A stretch of 64,000 bases of DNA, from NCBI RefSeq assembly GCF_011007365.1, contig NZ_WFKM01000001.1, positions 124,001 through 188,000 on the forward strand, given 5' to 3'. This document shows positions 8,258 to 17,777 of the stretch, one piece after another. Position numbers and translations under genes: made by a program. Under the pieces are notes generated by a model. That model did not search any database and was not told where the DNA came from. It saw nothing but the letters and a program-made list of their open reading frames with translations. The stretch comes from Sphingobacterium sp. xlx-96. GTDB lineage: Bacteria > Bacteroidota > Bacteroidia > Sphingobacteriales > Sphingobacteriaceae. Numbering within the stretch: position 1 is the stretch's first letter; each line of letters begins with the position of its first letter.

Positions 8258-8984
8258 GAAAGTAGAATTGTTTATTCCTTGTTTTATAGATCAATTGTAT
8301 CCTGATACTGCTTTCAGTACGGTACAGTTGTTAGAACGGGCTGGTTGTGAAGTGATTTATAATCCTGAACAGACCTGCTGCGGACAACCGGCCTATAATG
8401 CTGGTTTCTGGGATCAGGCTAAGGAGGTAGGGAGTTCTTTTCTTAAGAAATTTTCGGAAGAGAACTACATTGTAGCACCCTCGGCTTCTTGTGTAGGTAT
8501 GCTAAAAGGAGGGTATAATGACTTGTTTACGAATTCTATTGAACATAATCGCTGTAGAAATATTCAACGTCATGTATACGAAATTTCGGATTTCTTAGTT
8601 AATGTACTAAAAAGGGATTATTTTGGAGCAGAGTTGGTCGGGACCGCTGTGTATCACGACTCTTGTTCGGCGCTACGGGAATGTGGAATTAAAGAGGAGC
8701 CTCGGAAACTGTTGGCTCAGGTAGGAGGATTGGAAATGGTAGAGATGCGAGACCAAGAAACTTGTTGTGGGTTTGGAGGGACTTTTGCTGTCAAATTTGA
8801 AGGTATCTCGTCGGCTATGGCTGAACAAAAGGTGCAAAATGCACAAGCTGTAAATGCTGACTATATTATATCGACAGATGCATCATGTCTGTTACAGTTA
8901 CAGGCCTATATTGATAAACACCATATTCCGATAAAAACAATGCATCTGGTTGATGTACTTACCTCGGGATGGGCAAACATATAA
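8250..8984 (+). CDS. (Fe-S)-binding protein, LutA/LldE-like CCG-domain subunit
   Basis: This 244-residue cytoplasmic protein has two cysteine-rich CCG domains. The first is CFIDQLYP...TCCGQP (Cys11, Cys43-44) and the second is HDSCSALRECG...ETCCGFGGTF. This is the architecture of LutA/LldE, the small subunit of the lactate utilisation (L-lactate dehydrogenase) complex, and of related heterodisulfide reductase B-like subunits. LutB and LutC partners are not next to it here. The lactate role is therefore only the best family guess. It starts within the last 8 bp of the transporter gene. Confidence 0.87.
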   Translation: MGKKVELFIPCFIDQLYPDTAFSTVQLLERAGCEVIYNPEQTCCGQPAYNAGFWDQAKEVGSSFLKKFSEENYIVAPSASCVGMLKGGYNDLFTNSIEHNRCRNIQRHVYEISDFLVNVLKRDYFGAELVGTAVYHDSCSALRECGIKEEPRKLLAQVGGLEMVEMRDQETCCGFGGTFAVKFEGISSAMAEQKVQNAQAVNADYIISTDASCLLQLQAYIDKHHIPIKTMHLVDVLTSGWANI

Positions 8985-9014
8985 TTAACATTTCCAATCT
9001 AAACAAATAAAAAA

Positions 9015-9893
9015 ATGAATTCAAGAAGAGATTTCCTTAGAACTTTGGGGTTAGCCACAGCAGGATTAGCTATAGCACCCAATTTAGACGTTTTTGCAGC
9101 TAAGAAGAAATGGTTTGACATTTCTCTAGCCGAATGGTCTTTGCACCGTACTATCAATAAAGGCGAGTTGAAAAACATTGACTTTCCTGAGTTTGCAGCC
9201 AAAAAGTTTAATATCTATGGGGTTGAATACGTGAACCAGTTCTTTAAGGATAAAGCTAATGATATGACTTACTTAAAGGATCTTAACGATCGCGCCAAAA
9301 GTAACGGTGTCAAGAATGTATTGATTATGATTGACGGAGAGGGCGAATTGGCTGGCGCTGATGAGAATAAACGTAAGCAAGCCGTGGAAAATCACTACAA
9401 ATGGATCGATGCTGCTCACTTTTTGGGATGTACCTCTGTGCGTGTCAATGCAGCTGGAAAAGGATCTAAAGAAGAAATGAAAGGCCGTATGGTCGAAAGT
9501 TTATCTACCTTGGCTGATTATGGTAAGAAAGCTAAAATTAACGTGGTTGTCGAAAATCATGGGGGTGTTTCTTCCTTGGGAGATTGGTTGTCCGATGTAT
9601 TGAAGACTGTTGGAAAGAAAAACTGTGGTGCATTGCCTGACTTTGGAAACTTTTACGAGTACGATCGTTATCAAGGCGTCATTGACTTGATGCCTTACGC
9701 GAAAGGGGTGAGTGCTAAGTCTCATGACTTTGATGATAATGGCAACGAAAAAGGAATTGATTATGCTAAAATGATGGGTATTGTGAAGAAGGCGGGTTAC
9801 AAAGGATATGTAGGGATTGAATATGAAGGAAGCCGATTGAATGAGATCGATGGTATTATCGCTACAAAGGCCTTGTTAAAGCGTTTCCAATAA
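9015..9893 (+). CDS. Tat-exported sugar phosphate isomerase/epimerase-like TIM-barrel protein
   Basis: The N-terminus has a twin-arginine signal (SRRDFLRTLGLATAGLAIA, cleavage near residue 30), so folded protein should cross the inner membrane by Tat. The rest is an AP-endonuclease-2-type TIM barrel of the sugar isomerase/epimerase superfamily: EWSLH near the first strand, VVENHGG (metal-ligand Glu/His), LPDFGNFYEYD and VGIEYEG (C-terminal metal-ligand Glu). Length is 292 residues. The substrate is unknown. The following secreted-protein gene starts three bases after the stop, so both are probably in one transcript. Confidence 0.87.
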   Translation: MNSRRDFLRTLGLATAGLAIAPNLDVFAAKKKWFDISLAEWSLHRTINKGELKNIDFPEFAAKKFNIYGVEYVNQFFKDKANDMTYLKDLNDRAKSNGVKNVLIMIDGEGELAGADENKRKQAVENHYKWIDAAHFLGCTSVRVNAAGKGSKEEMKGRMVESLSTLADYGKKAKINVVVENHGGVSSLGDWLSDVLKTVGKKNCGALPDFGNFYEYDRYQGVIDLMPYAKGVSAKSHDFDDNGNEKGIDYAKMMGIVKKAGYKGYVGIEYEGSRLNEIDGIIATKALLKRFQ

Positions 9894-9896
9894 GAT

Positions 9897-10778
9897 ATGT
9901 TACGAAATTGCTTTCTATCGATAGGTTTACTGTTTGTTTGTTCCATTTCATATGGACAGAATAACTTGAAAATGAATGCCTGGCAGGATAGTCTATCACA
10001 TCTTGCTACGAAAATAGTCGGAACAGTTGCAGAAACTGAACGTATAGAAAGCAATTTTACGTTTGTGAAGACCTTGGTGTCTGCACTTAAAGAGCCTAAC
10101 TCTTTTTATTTTAATTTTGAGAAATTGAAGATGGTTTCTATTCTCAATTCTCCGGATAATTCTTTTAGAATCATGACCTGGAATCTTGCACTGCAGGATG
10201 GTTCTTATCTTTACTATGGTACTATTCAGTACAAATCGGGAACAATCAAGCTCACCCCATTGCTTGACAAAACATTTCAGATCGGTAATCCAGATCAAGA
10301 TGTAATATCGAATAAGGAGTGGTACGGTGCACAGTATTATCAAATTGTCCCGCTTTCTAAGAGTCAGTATGTGTTGTTGGGGTGGAAGGGACACCATGCA
10401 GACTATACCAAGAAGGTAATTGACGTATTAAATTTTTCTCCAAATGGAGAGGTGACTTTTGGTGCACCCGTATTCTCGGATGATACCAAAATCTCCAGAA
10501 GAATATTTTCCTATACGAAACAGGCTTCCATGTATTTGAAATTTGATGCCACTCAAGGTCGTGTCGAATTTGATCATATCGTGCCTGCAGACCCTAGTTT
10601 AAAGGGTAACTTTAAGTATTACGGGCCAGATCTGACATATGATGCCTATGCTATAGCTAATGGAAAATTGTATTTAAAAACGGATATTAAGATTCAGAAC
10701 CCGGAAAGGGGAGATGAAGATAAATATATTGACCCCAACAAACCCAGTAGAAAATTTAAGAGCGGTTTGCAGGAGTAA
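9897..10778 (+). CDS. Secreted protein of unknown function
   Basis: This 293-residue protein has a signal peptide (LSIGLLFVCSISYGQ, cleavage about residue 20). The mature part is beta-rich with aromatic motifs (DGSYLYYGTIQYKSG, YVLLGWKGHHADYTKKVIDVLNF, NFKYYGPDLTYDAYAI). No catalytic motif or membrane helix is visible after the signal. It resembles conserved exported proteins of Bacteroidota, but I cannot assign a domain. It starts three bases downstream of the Tat-exported TIM-barrel gene, so a shared periplasmic role is plausible. Confidence 0.8.
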   Translation: MLRNCFLSIGLLFVCSISYGQNNLKMNAWQDSLSHLATKIVGTVAETERIESNFTFVKTLVSALKEPNSFYFNFEKLKMVSILNSPDNSFRIMTWNLALQDGSYLYYGTIQYKSGTIKLTPLLDKTFQIGNPDQDVISNKEWYGAQYYQIVPLSKSQYVLLGWKGHHADYTKKVIDVLNFSPNGEVTFGAPVFSDDTKISRRIFSYTKQASMYLKFDATQGRVEFDHIVPADPSLKGNFKYYGPDLTYDAYAIANGKLYLKTDIKIQNPERGDEDKYIDPNKPSRKFKSGLQE

Positions 10779-10871
10779 TGTAACTATTTTATTGGGGTAT
10801 GAGAGTTTATTAAGAAATTATGTTTTCTTTGTTACTTATTATAACTAAAATATTGATATTGATCTAAGATT

Positions 10872-12434
10872 ATGATTGAACAGAAAGATGAGGTATTGGT
10901 AAAGCATCTGGCCGATAGGGGAGTAGGTGATAAAATGGTTATGGGGCACCCCGCTGGCTTATTTGTCTTATTCTTTACAGAAATGTGGGAACGCTTTAGC
11001 TACTACGGTATGCGTGCTTTGCTGACGACGTTTTTGATAACGGAAATTGCTAAAGGCGGGTGGGGATGGACTAATGAGAGTGCTATGAGTCTCTACGGCT
11101 GGTACACCATGTTGGTGTATGCTACGCCAATAATCGGTGGATATATTGCAGATAAACTGACCGGACAAAGAAAAGCTATCCTGATTGGTGCATTGTTAAT
11201 GACATTGGGCCATGCATCTATGGCTCTGGAAGGGTTTGAAAAGAATTTTTTCTTTCTGGGTTTAGGCCTTATGATTTTGGGCAATGGAATGTTCAAACCA
11301 AACATTTCATCGATGGTTGGGCAGCTTTATCCTAATACCAGTACTAAGAAAGACGCTGGTTATACCATTTTCTATATGGGAATCAACGCAGGAGCATTTT
11401 TAGGATCTCTATTGTGTGGTTACTTAGGTGAGAAGATAGGTTGGCATTATGGTTTCGGATTAGCAGGGATATTTATGTTCTTCGGCATGTTGCAGTTTTT
11501 TATGGCACAAAAAATATTCGGTGTCATAGGCGAACAACCGAAGAAGGACAATAAAGTAGTCGAGGAAGAAGAAGTTCCAAAAAATGTAGTCCGTGATCGT
11601 TTGTTTGTCGTAGCTATATTGATGATTGCGAGTATCTTTTTCTTTTTAGCATTTGAGCAAGCTGGTGGATCCATGACTATTTTCGCTAAAAACTATACGC
11701 AACGTATATTAGAAGGAACTCAAGCAATTACTTTTAAATGGTTGGATGCACTATTAACAATCATACCAATTGCGGCAGTCACTTTTGTTTTGTTTAAACT
11801 GTCTGCAAAGATTTTTGGTAAGTATCCATTAACGATTATTTTTACTTTGCTGTCGTTTGCTTCCATTGGTGCATTAGGGATATGGAAAGTATATAGAGAG
11901 TTTACAGCGGTAGAAACAGAGGTTACGGTGGCGTGGTTTCAGATTTTGAATGCTTTCTTTATTGTCACTTTTGCTTCTTTGTTCAGTAAGCTATGGGAAA
12001 AAGTATGGAACCCATCTGGTCCAGTCAAATTTGCAATGGGATTAATCTTGGTTGGCGTCGGTTTTATAGCTTTAGCGTACGGTAGTAGTTCTATACCTAA
12101 AGGGGCTGAGACAGCTGCGGTGAGTATGATTTGGTTGGTTTTGGCATATTTTTTCCATACAATGGGTGAACTGTGTTTATCTCCTGTAGGCTTGTCGTAT
12201 GTGAGTAAGCTGTCCCCTAAGAAGCTGTTAGGATTGATTTTTGGATTTTGGTTCCTTGCTTCGGCTATTGCCAACAAAATCGGGGCATCGATGGGAGGTA
12301 TGATCGATAAAATATCGCAAGAGTATTCGATGTCTGTCTTTTTTCTACTTATAGCAGCTTTGCCGATCGTTGTAGCATTAATTTTATTATTGTTAAATCC
12401 TATGTTGAAAAGGAAAATGCATGGAATAAATTAA
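10872..12434 (+). CDS. Proton-dependent oligopeptide transporter (POT family), copy 1
   Basis: This 520-residue inner membrane transporter drives di- and tripeptide uptake with protons. The POT signature ExxERFxYYG is intact (E37, E40, R41 in FFTEMWERFSYYG). The second family block is also present (FYMGINAGAFLGSLLCGYLGEKIGWHYGFGLAG). About 14 hydrophobic segments are predicted, with a charged cytosolic loop near residues 215-240 (EQPKKDNKVVEEEEVP). It is the first of three consecutive POT genes. A strong hairpin follows it, so each copy may be transcribed separately. Confidence 0.94.
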   Translation: MIEQKDEVLVKHLADRGVGDKMVMGHPAGLFVLFFTEMWERFSYYGMRALLTTFLITEIAKGGWGWTNESAMSLYGWYTMLVYATPIIGGYIADKLTGQRKAILIGALLMTLGHASMALEGFEKNFFFLGLGLMILGNGMFKPNISSMVGQLYPNTSTKKDAGYTIFYMGINAGAFLGSLLCGYLGEKIGWHYGFGLAGIFMFFGMLQFFMAQKIFGVIGEQPKKDNKVVEEEEVPKNVVRDRLFVVAILMIASIFFFLAFEQAGGSMTIFAKNYTQRILEGTQAITFKWLDALLTIIPIAAVTFVLFKLSAKIFGKYPLTIIFTLLSFASIGALGIWKVYREFTAVETEVTVAWFQILNAFFIVTFASLFSKLWEKVWNPSGPVKFAMGLILVGVGFIALAYGSSSIPKGAETAAVSMIWLVLAYFFHTMGELCLSPVGLSYVSKLSPKKLLGLIFGFWFLASAIANKIGASMGGMIDKISQEYSMSVFFLLIAALPIVVALILLLLNPMLKRKMHGIN

Positions 12435-12450
12435 TGAATTGAGATAAGTT

Positions 12451-12492
12451 GCAAAAGGTTCAGTGAATATGTTTTCTGAACCTTTTGCGTTT
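12451..12492 (+). terminator. Intrinsic terminator between POT copies 1 and 2
   Basis: GCAAAAGGTTCAG (12451-12463) pairs perfectly with CTGAACCTTTTGC (12476-12488), followed by GTTTT. Confidence 0.85.
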
Positions 12493-12505
12493 TAGTTACC
12501 TATTA

Positions 12506-12538
12506 TTTGGGCTGAAATTGTATTTTTGGTAGTTTTTA
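12506..12538 (+). promoter_or_regulatory. Promoter of POT copy 2
   Basis: TTTG (12506-12509), a 21-base spacer and TATTTTTG (12531-12538) match the Bacteroidota consensus. The ATG is 25 bases further on. Confidence 0.65.
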
Positions 12539-12563
12539 ATTTAAATAAGTAAGTTTATAACGT

Positions 12564-14357
12564 ATGAGTCAAGTTTCGGAAGCTTCTTTTTCGGAAGAAT
12601 TAGAAAAGCAGGGGATAGACGGTAGCCTAGTGTTGGGGCATCCATCGGGATTGTTTGTTTTGTTTTTTACAGAGATGTGGGAACGTTTTTCCTTTTATGG
12701 AATGCGCGTTTTATTGATAAACTTTTTAACGACAGCTATTATATCGGGTAGTCCTTTTTCGGGATGGGGATGGGATCCTGTGCAAGCAGGTGCGTTGTAT
12801 GGTACTTATGCCATGTTATTGTATATCACGCCGATCTTTGGAGGTATCTTGGCCGATAAGTTTTTGGGTTATCGATTTGCCGTAGTGATTGGTGCTGCTA
12901 TTATGACATTAGGGCACTTGTTTATGGCCTTTGATACTCCTTTGTTTCTCTATTTAGGATTGGCGGCTTTGGTAATCGGTACCGGTTTTTTCAAGCCGAA
13001 TATGACTTCTATTTTGTCGGAGATGTACAAAAAGTTTCCTCAGAAAAAGGATGGCGCTTATACCATTTTCTATATGGGGGTTAATGCAGGTGCATTCTTC
13101 GGAATGATGCTTTGTGGGTACCTAGCAGAAAAAGTAGGCTGGCACTGGGGCTTTGGTCTTGCCGGTGTCTTTATGTTTTTGGGGACGTTGCAATTCTGGT
13201 TTGCTAAACCAATCTTTGGAAAAGTTGGGGATCCTCCTAGTGCAGAGCAGAAAGAGGCTACTAAAGAGGCTTATAACACAAATGCAAACCCTGACGATAA
13301 GCCGAATCCATTCACTACATTGGATACTATCTTAATAGTTGCTATGACGTTATTAGGATTGGCCTACGCCTTCAATGATCCGCTTTCTAAGATCGCGGGG
13401 ATTGATATTCTTTCGGGGCTTCAAATGGGAGCTTTAGCGGGTCAAAACGTTGCTATTATTTCAGCATTGGTTTTATTTTTCTTTGTCGTTATATCACGTT
13501 TGACACGTTATACTAAAGTAGTAAGGCAACGAATGATTGCCGTTATCATATTTGCTTTTTTCGTTATTTTCTTTTGGATGTCTTTCGAACAAGGAGCTTC
13601 GTCTTTGGTAATATTTGCCCGCGATAATGTGGACCGTTCATTGGAAGGAAGCTCATTAACGATCTTTAATATCGTAAACATGTTGTTGACGATCGTTCCT
13701 TTGGCTTTAATCACCTATGTGGTAGCTAAGTTGACAAAACAGACTTACGGCAAAGCGCCACTTTCTAATGTGGTACAAGCAGTTTGTTTTGCTGGTATTT
13801 GGGGAATTGCGATCTGGATGTTGTACAGAGAATTCACGGCCGATGCATCGGAGATTACGGTCTCTTGGTTTTCTATTTTGAACTCTTTCTTTATTATTAC
13901 CTTTGCGAATTCAATTTCTAAAATATGGGATTCAAAATTCAATCCTCCGGCAGCAGTTAAGTATGGACTTGGACTTATTGTGATGGCAATCGGTTTTGGT
14001 TTATTGGCTTTCGGTGCACACGGTATTCAAGAAGGGGTAAAAGTATCTATGGTTTGGTTGGTTTTAGCTTATCTATTCCACACCCTTGGCGAATTGTGCT
14101 TATCACCGGTAGGACTATCTTATGTATCCAAATTGGTACCAGCCCGTATGATTGCTTTCATGTTTGGAATGTGGTACCTAGCGATAGCCATAGGAAATAA
14201 ACTAGCTGCGATATTGGGAGGAGAAATTGAAAATATTACCAAGGAATACTCGTTGAGTACATTTTTCTTGATATTTACAATTGTTCCGATTGTAGCAGGA
14301 TTGCTTGTAATGATGTTACATCCGATTCTGAAAAGATTAATGCACGGCGTAAAATAA
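12564..14357 (+). CDS. Proton-dependent oligopeptide transporter (POT family), copy 2
   Basis: This 597-residue POT transporter has the same N-terminal layout as copy 1, including FVLFFTEMWERFSFYGMRVLL (E37, E40, R41). The GVNAGAFFGMMLCGYLAEKVGWHWGFGLAG block is also present. It is longer than its neighbours because of an extended central loop and an extra hydrophobic pair (about residues 225-290; KEAYNTNANPDDKPNPF then two helices). Similarity to copy 1 continues to the C-terminal HPILKRLMHG end, so they look like a tandem duplication that has since diverged. It has its own promoter and terminator. Confidence 0.94.
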   Translation: MSQVSEASFSEELEKQGIDGSLVLGHPSGLFVLFFTEMWERFSFYGMRVLLINFLTTAIISGSPFSGWGWDPVQAGALYGTYAMLLYITPIFGGILADKFLGYRFAVVIGAAIMTLGHLFMAFDTPLFLYLGLAALVIGTGFFKPNMTSILSEMYKKFPQKKDGAYTIFYMGVNAGAFFGMMLCGYLAEKVGWHWGFGLAGVFMFLGTLQFWFAKPIFGKVGDPPSAEQKEATKEAYNTNANPDDKPNPFTTLDTILIVAMTLLGLAYAFNDPLSKIAGIDILSGLQMGALAGQNVAIISALVLFFFVVISRLTRYTKVVRQRMIAVIIFAFFVIFFWMSFEQGASSLVIFARDNVDRSLEGSSLTIFNIVNMLLTIVPLALITYVVAKLTKQTYGKAPLSNVVQAVCFAGIWGIAIWMLYREFTADASEITVSWFSILNSFFIITFANSISKIWDSKFNPPAAVKYGLGLIVMAIGFGLLAFGAHGIQEGVKVSMVWLVLAYLFHTLGELCLSPVGLSYVSKLVPARMIAFMFGMWYLAIAIGNKLAAILGGEIENITKEYSLSTFFLIFTIVPIVAGLLVMMLHPILKRLMHGVK

Positions 14358-14364
14358 TACGAAG

Positions 14365-14392
14365 ATGCCTTCCAGTTTGGAGGGCATTTTTT
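14365..14392 (+). terminator. Intrinsic terminator between POT copies 2 and 3
   Basis: ATGCCTTCC (14365-14373) pairs with GGAGGGCAT (14379-14387) with one G-T pair, followed by a run of T. Confidence 0.88.
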
Positions 14393-14411
14393 ACAATCAG
14401 CTATAAAAATC

Positions 14412-15944
14412 ATGTCAACAGAGACACAAAAAACATTAGAAGAAGTTCAGAATTTTGAAGGTAAATATCCAAAACAGATATGGAGTTTGTTCTTCTCGGA
14501 GATGTGGGAGCGATTCTGTTTTTATGGAATGCGGGGTATGTTGGTATTCTTTATGATCACCCAATTGAATTTTGGTGAAAAGGAAGCTAATTTGCAATAT
14601 GGAGCTACTCAGGCGTTTGTTTACGCTTTCACATTTATAGGAGGCTTGTTTGCCGACAAAATATTAGGTTTTAGAAAGTCCTTGTTTTGGGGCGGTTTGT
14701 TAATGATCGTAGGGAGCGTTTTACTTTCGATTGATACGCATCAGTTTTTCTTTTTTGGATTAGCCTTTATTATTATAGGTACGGGATTCTTTAAACCAAA
14801 TATATCTACTATGGTAGGGGAGCTCTATAAGGACAATGATAATCGTCGTGATGCTGGTTTTTCTTTGTTTTATGCCGGGATCAATCTAGGTGCATTTTTG
14901 GGCGGTTATATCTGTGTTGCGATAGGTAAAGGCTATATGTTGAGTTCTGTGATAGACGAGGCACATCGTTGGAATGTGGCTTTTGGTTTGGCGGCTGTAG
15001 GAATGTTGATCAGTTTAATTAATTTTCAGTTCGCAAAAAGACATTTGGGGCCGATAGGTTTGCAACCTGGACATCCTGATGCAATTGTTAAGACCAAGGC
15101 TCTACCTAAATGGGCTGAATATGCGGTGTATATCGGTACATTACTATTGGTGCCTTTGATCCAAGTGATGGTGTCTAAGACGGAGTATACCGATTACTTC
15201 ATGTACGTGATCGGTCCATTGACGTTGATTTATCTATTCTACGAAATGACTAAGGTGGAGAAGGTAGAACGTCACAAATTGATAGCTGCACTTATTTTTA
15301 TTTTGTTTTCTATTGTCTTTTGGGGCATCTACGAACAAAGCGGCGGTTCACTAAGTATTTTTGCAGCCAAGAATCTAAATGACGTGGCGCTAGGAGGTAT
15401 GATTAAACTGGATCCAAATGGCGTTAACAATTCTGGAGGAGCATTTTTTATTATTCTTCTGGCCCCGCTCTTCGGCCTGATGTGGATCTGGCTATCTAAA
15501 AGGAAATTGGAACCTAATACTATCATCAAATTCGGTTTAGGGTTTGTCTTTTTAGGACTTGGATTTTACGTATTGTATATCACTCGTTTTTTTGCTATTG
15601 AAGGGATTACTTCATTAGATGTGTTTACACTCGCTTTGTTGGTGATTACTGTTGGCGAGTTGTGTTTGTCGCCTATTGGATTGTCTATCATGACCAAGCT
15701 ATCGCCGTCAAGATTGCAAGGCATTATGATGGGAATGTGGTTTTTGGCTAGTGCCTATGGACAATATGTTGCTGGACTTATAGGGGCTAATATGGCCGAA
15801 GCTAAGGAAGGAGATTCTTTGATGGATAAGCTGATTACCTATACGGAAGGCTATAAACAATTGGGACTATATTCCTTGATCGCAGGAGCTGTTTTAATTT
15901 TATTATCACCTTATATCAAACGTTTGATGCACGGGGTCAATTAG
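14412..15944 (+). CDS. Proton-dependent oligopeptide transporter (POT family), copy 3
   Basis: This 510-residue member of the same family has the ExxER motif at E30, E33, R34 (SLFFSEMWERFCFYGMRGML), with Cys-Phe replacing the Ser-Tyr/Phe of the other copies. The N-terminus is shorter. The block FYAGINLGAFLGGYICVAIGKGY lacks the WHYGFGLAG continuation of copies 1 and 2 and instead has a short insert before WNVAFGLAAVG. It is therefore the most diverged of the three and may have a different peptide preference. The C-terminus again ends YIKRLMHGVN. Confidence 0.94.
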   Translation: MSTETQKTLEEVQNFEGKYPKQIWSLFFSEMWERFCFYGMRGMLVFFMITQLNFGEKEANLQYGATQAFVYAFTFIGGLFADKILGFRKSLFWGGLLMIVGSVLLSIDTHQFFFFGLAFIIIGTGFFKPNISTMVGELYKDNDNRRDAGFSLFYAGINLGAFLGGYICVAIGKGYMLSSVIDEAHRWNVAFGLAAVGMLISLINFQFAKRHLGPIGLQPGHPDAIVKTKALPKWAEYAVYIGTLLLVPLIQVMVSKTEYTDYFMYVIGPLTLIYLFYEMTKVEKVERHKLIAALIFILFSIVFWGIYEQSGGSLSIFAAKNLNDVALGGMIKLDPNGVNNSGGAFFIILLAPLFGLMWIWLSKRKLEPNTIIKFGLGFVFLGLGFYVLYITRFFAIEGITSLDVFTLALLVITVGELCLSPIGLSIMTKLSPSRLQGIMMGMWFLASAYGQYVAGLIGANMAEAKEGDSLMDKLITYTEGYKQLGLYSLIAGAVLILLSPYIKRLMHGVN

Positions 15945-15978
15945 ATAATCCACAATCGTATTTTGAGGTTAAATTTGT

Positions 15979-15986
15979 TATTTTTG
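15979..15986 (+). promoter_or_regulatory. -7 box upstream of the glycosyltransferase
   Basis: TATTTTTG lies 22 bases before the chosen GTG start. No -33 TTTG is visible at the usual spacing. Confidence 0.45.
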
Positions 15987-16008
15987 TGTTTTATACTTGT
16001 ATTATATA

Positions 16009-16734
16009 GTGGCTGACAGTGTCGTAATAATTCCTACTTACAATGAAATTGAAAATATAGAGAAAATCATCCGTAAGGTGTTCTCACTTGAAGTCAATTT
16101 TCATGTTTTAGTGGTGGATGATGGATCTCCAGATGGTACAGCAGATGTTGTCAAGAGAATGATGACGGAGTTTTCTGGAAAGTTGTTTATCGAGGAGAGA
16201 CGCGGTAAACTTGGATTAGGAACTGCATATATCCACGGATTTAGATGGTCCTTGGAACGGAGTTATACTTATATTTTTGAAATGGATGCCGATTTTAGCC
16301 ATAATCCGGAAGATTTGATCCGTCTGCGCGAAGCAGCGTTGAACGGAGCGGATATGGTGATCGGATCGCGGTACGTGCGTGGCGTAAATGTAGTCAATTG
16401 GCCCATGAGTAGGGTTCTGATGTCTTATTTCGCCTCGGTATATGTACGTTTGATCACACGTATTAATATTCAGGATGCTACTGCAGGATTTGTTTGCTTC
16501 AATCGTAAAGTGCTTGAACGACTAGACCTTAATCAAATTAAGTTTGTAGGTTATGCTTTTCAGATAGAAATGAAATTTAAGGCTATACAATTTGGCTTTA
16601 ATGTGGTGGAAGTTCCTATTATCTTTACAGATCGAACATTGGGGGTATCAAAGATGAGTACCAAAATCTTTAGAGAAGCTTTTTTTGGTGTCATACAGCT
16701 CAAATTAGAGAGTATTTTTAAACCGTATAAGTGA
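16009..16734 (+). CDS. Polyprenol-phosphate glycosyltransferase, DPM1-like (GT2)
   Basis: This 241-residue GT2 enzyme is of the dolichol/polyprenol monophosphomannose synthase type. It transfers a sugar from a nucleotide donor to a lipid phosphate at the inner face of the membrane. Motifs are [17 protein letters not shown] (5-21), [26 protein letters not shown] and the DxD-type [13 protein letters not shown]. The C-terminal [13 protein letters not shown] matches DPM1. There is no C-terminal membrane anchor, as in the short bacterial forms. I choose the GTG at 16009 ([13 protein letters not shown]); a TTG at 15997 is possible. Its stop overlaps the ruvB start (TGATG). Confidence 0.9.
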   Translation: MADSVVIIPTYNEIENIEKIIRKVFSLEVNFHVLVVDDGSPDGTADVVKRMMTEFSGKLFIEERRGKLGLGTAYIHGFRWSLERSYTYIFEMDADFSHNPEDLIRLREAALNGADMVIGSRYVRGVNVVNWPMSRVLMSYFASVYVRLITRINIQDATAGFVCFNRKVLERLDLNQIKFVGYAFQIEMKFKAIQFGFNVVEVPIIFTDRTLGVSKMSTKIFREAFFGVIQLKLESIFKPYK

Positions 16735-17756
16735 TGAATGAAAATCTAGATCCGAATCCTGAAAAAATGAATCCTACCGACAAGGAGATGGAGCGGGTCT
16801 TGCGTCCGCAGGCATTTGATGACTTTACTGGACAGGCTAAAATTCTTGAAAATCTATCTATTTTTGTGCAAGCTGCTAAGTTAAGAGGTGAAGCTTTGGA
16901 TCATGTGTTGTTGCATGGGCCCCCAGGACTGGGAAAGACCACGCTATCACATATCATTGCAAATGAAATGGGGGTAGGGATCAAGATCACTTCAGGTCCT
17001 GTCTTAGACAAACCAGGGGATCTTGCTGGTCTATTGACAAATCTGGACGAAGGAGATATTTTATTTATCGATGAAATACATCGTTTGTCCCCGGTTGTGG
17101 AGGAGTATTTATATTCTGCAATGGAGGATTTTAAGATAGATATTATGTTGGAGACGGGACCCAATGCACGTTCTGTACAAATATCGTTAAATCCATTTAC
17201 ATTGGTAGGCGCAACTACTCGATCAGGTCTGTTGACGGCCCCTTTACGGGCTCGATTTGGTATCAATTCTCGCTTACAGTATTATGATGCTAAACTCTTG
17301 ACGACTATCGTTCAACGTTCGGCAAGTATATTGAATGCTGCAATAAGTGAGGAGGGGGCTTATGAGATAGCGCGACGTAGTCGGGGTACACCTCGTATTG
17401 CCAATGCTTTGTTGCGAAGAACCAGGGATTTTGCACAGATAAAGGGTAATGGAGATATCGATAAAGCAATTGCTCAGTATGCGTTAAATGCACTTAACGT
17501 GGATGAACATGGTTTGGATGAGATGGATAATCGAATTCTTTCTACTATTATTGATAAATTTAAAGGTGGCCCAGTAGGTCTTAAGACTATAGCAACAGCT
17601 GTTGGAGAGGATGAAGGGACTATTGAAGAGGTGTACGAGCCTTTTTTGATACAGGAAGGATATATTATGCGTACATCCCGTGGTCGGGAATGTACGGAGA
17701 GTGCTTACAAACATTTAGGAAAAATTCACTTTAATAAGGGAAATACCTTATTTTAG
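16734..17756 (+). CDS. ruvB: Holliday junction branch migration ATPase RuvB
   Basis: RuvB is the hexameric AAA+ motor that drives branch migration with RuvA. The 340-residue protein has the N-terminal [12 protein letters not shown] box, Walker [10 protein letters not shown] (62-70), Walker [11 protein letters not shown], sensor 1 [10 protein letters not shown], arginine finger region [10 protein letters not shown] and the C-terminal winged helix ([29 protein letters not shown]). Start is the ATG at 16734, with a GTG one codon upstream; the ATG shares bases with the stop of the glycosyltransferase gene. No ruvA or ruvC is adjacent. Identification is certain. Confidence 0.98.
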   Translation: MNENLDPNPEKMNPTDKEMERVLRPQAFDDFTGQAKILENLSIFVQAAKLRGEALDHVLLHGPPGLGKTTLSHIIANEMGVGIKITSGPVLDKPGDLAGLLTNLDEGDILFIDEIHRLSPVVEEYLYSAMEDFKIDIMLETGPNARSVQISLNPFTLVGATTRSGLLTAPLRARFGINSRLQYYDAKLLTTIVQRSASILNAAISEEGAYEIARRSRGTPRIANALLRRTRDFAQIKGNGDIDKAIAQYALNALNVDEHGLDEMDNRILSTIIDKFKGGPVGLKTIATAVGEDEGTIEEVYEPFLIQEGYIMRTSRGRECTESAYKHLGKIHFNKGNTLF

Positions 17757-17777
17757 TTCGACAAATACGGTATACAT

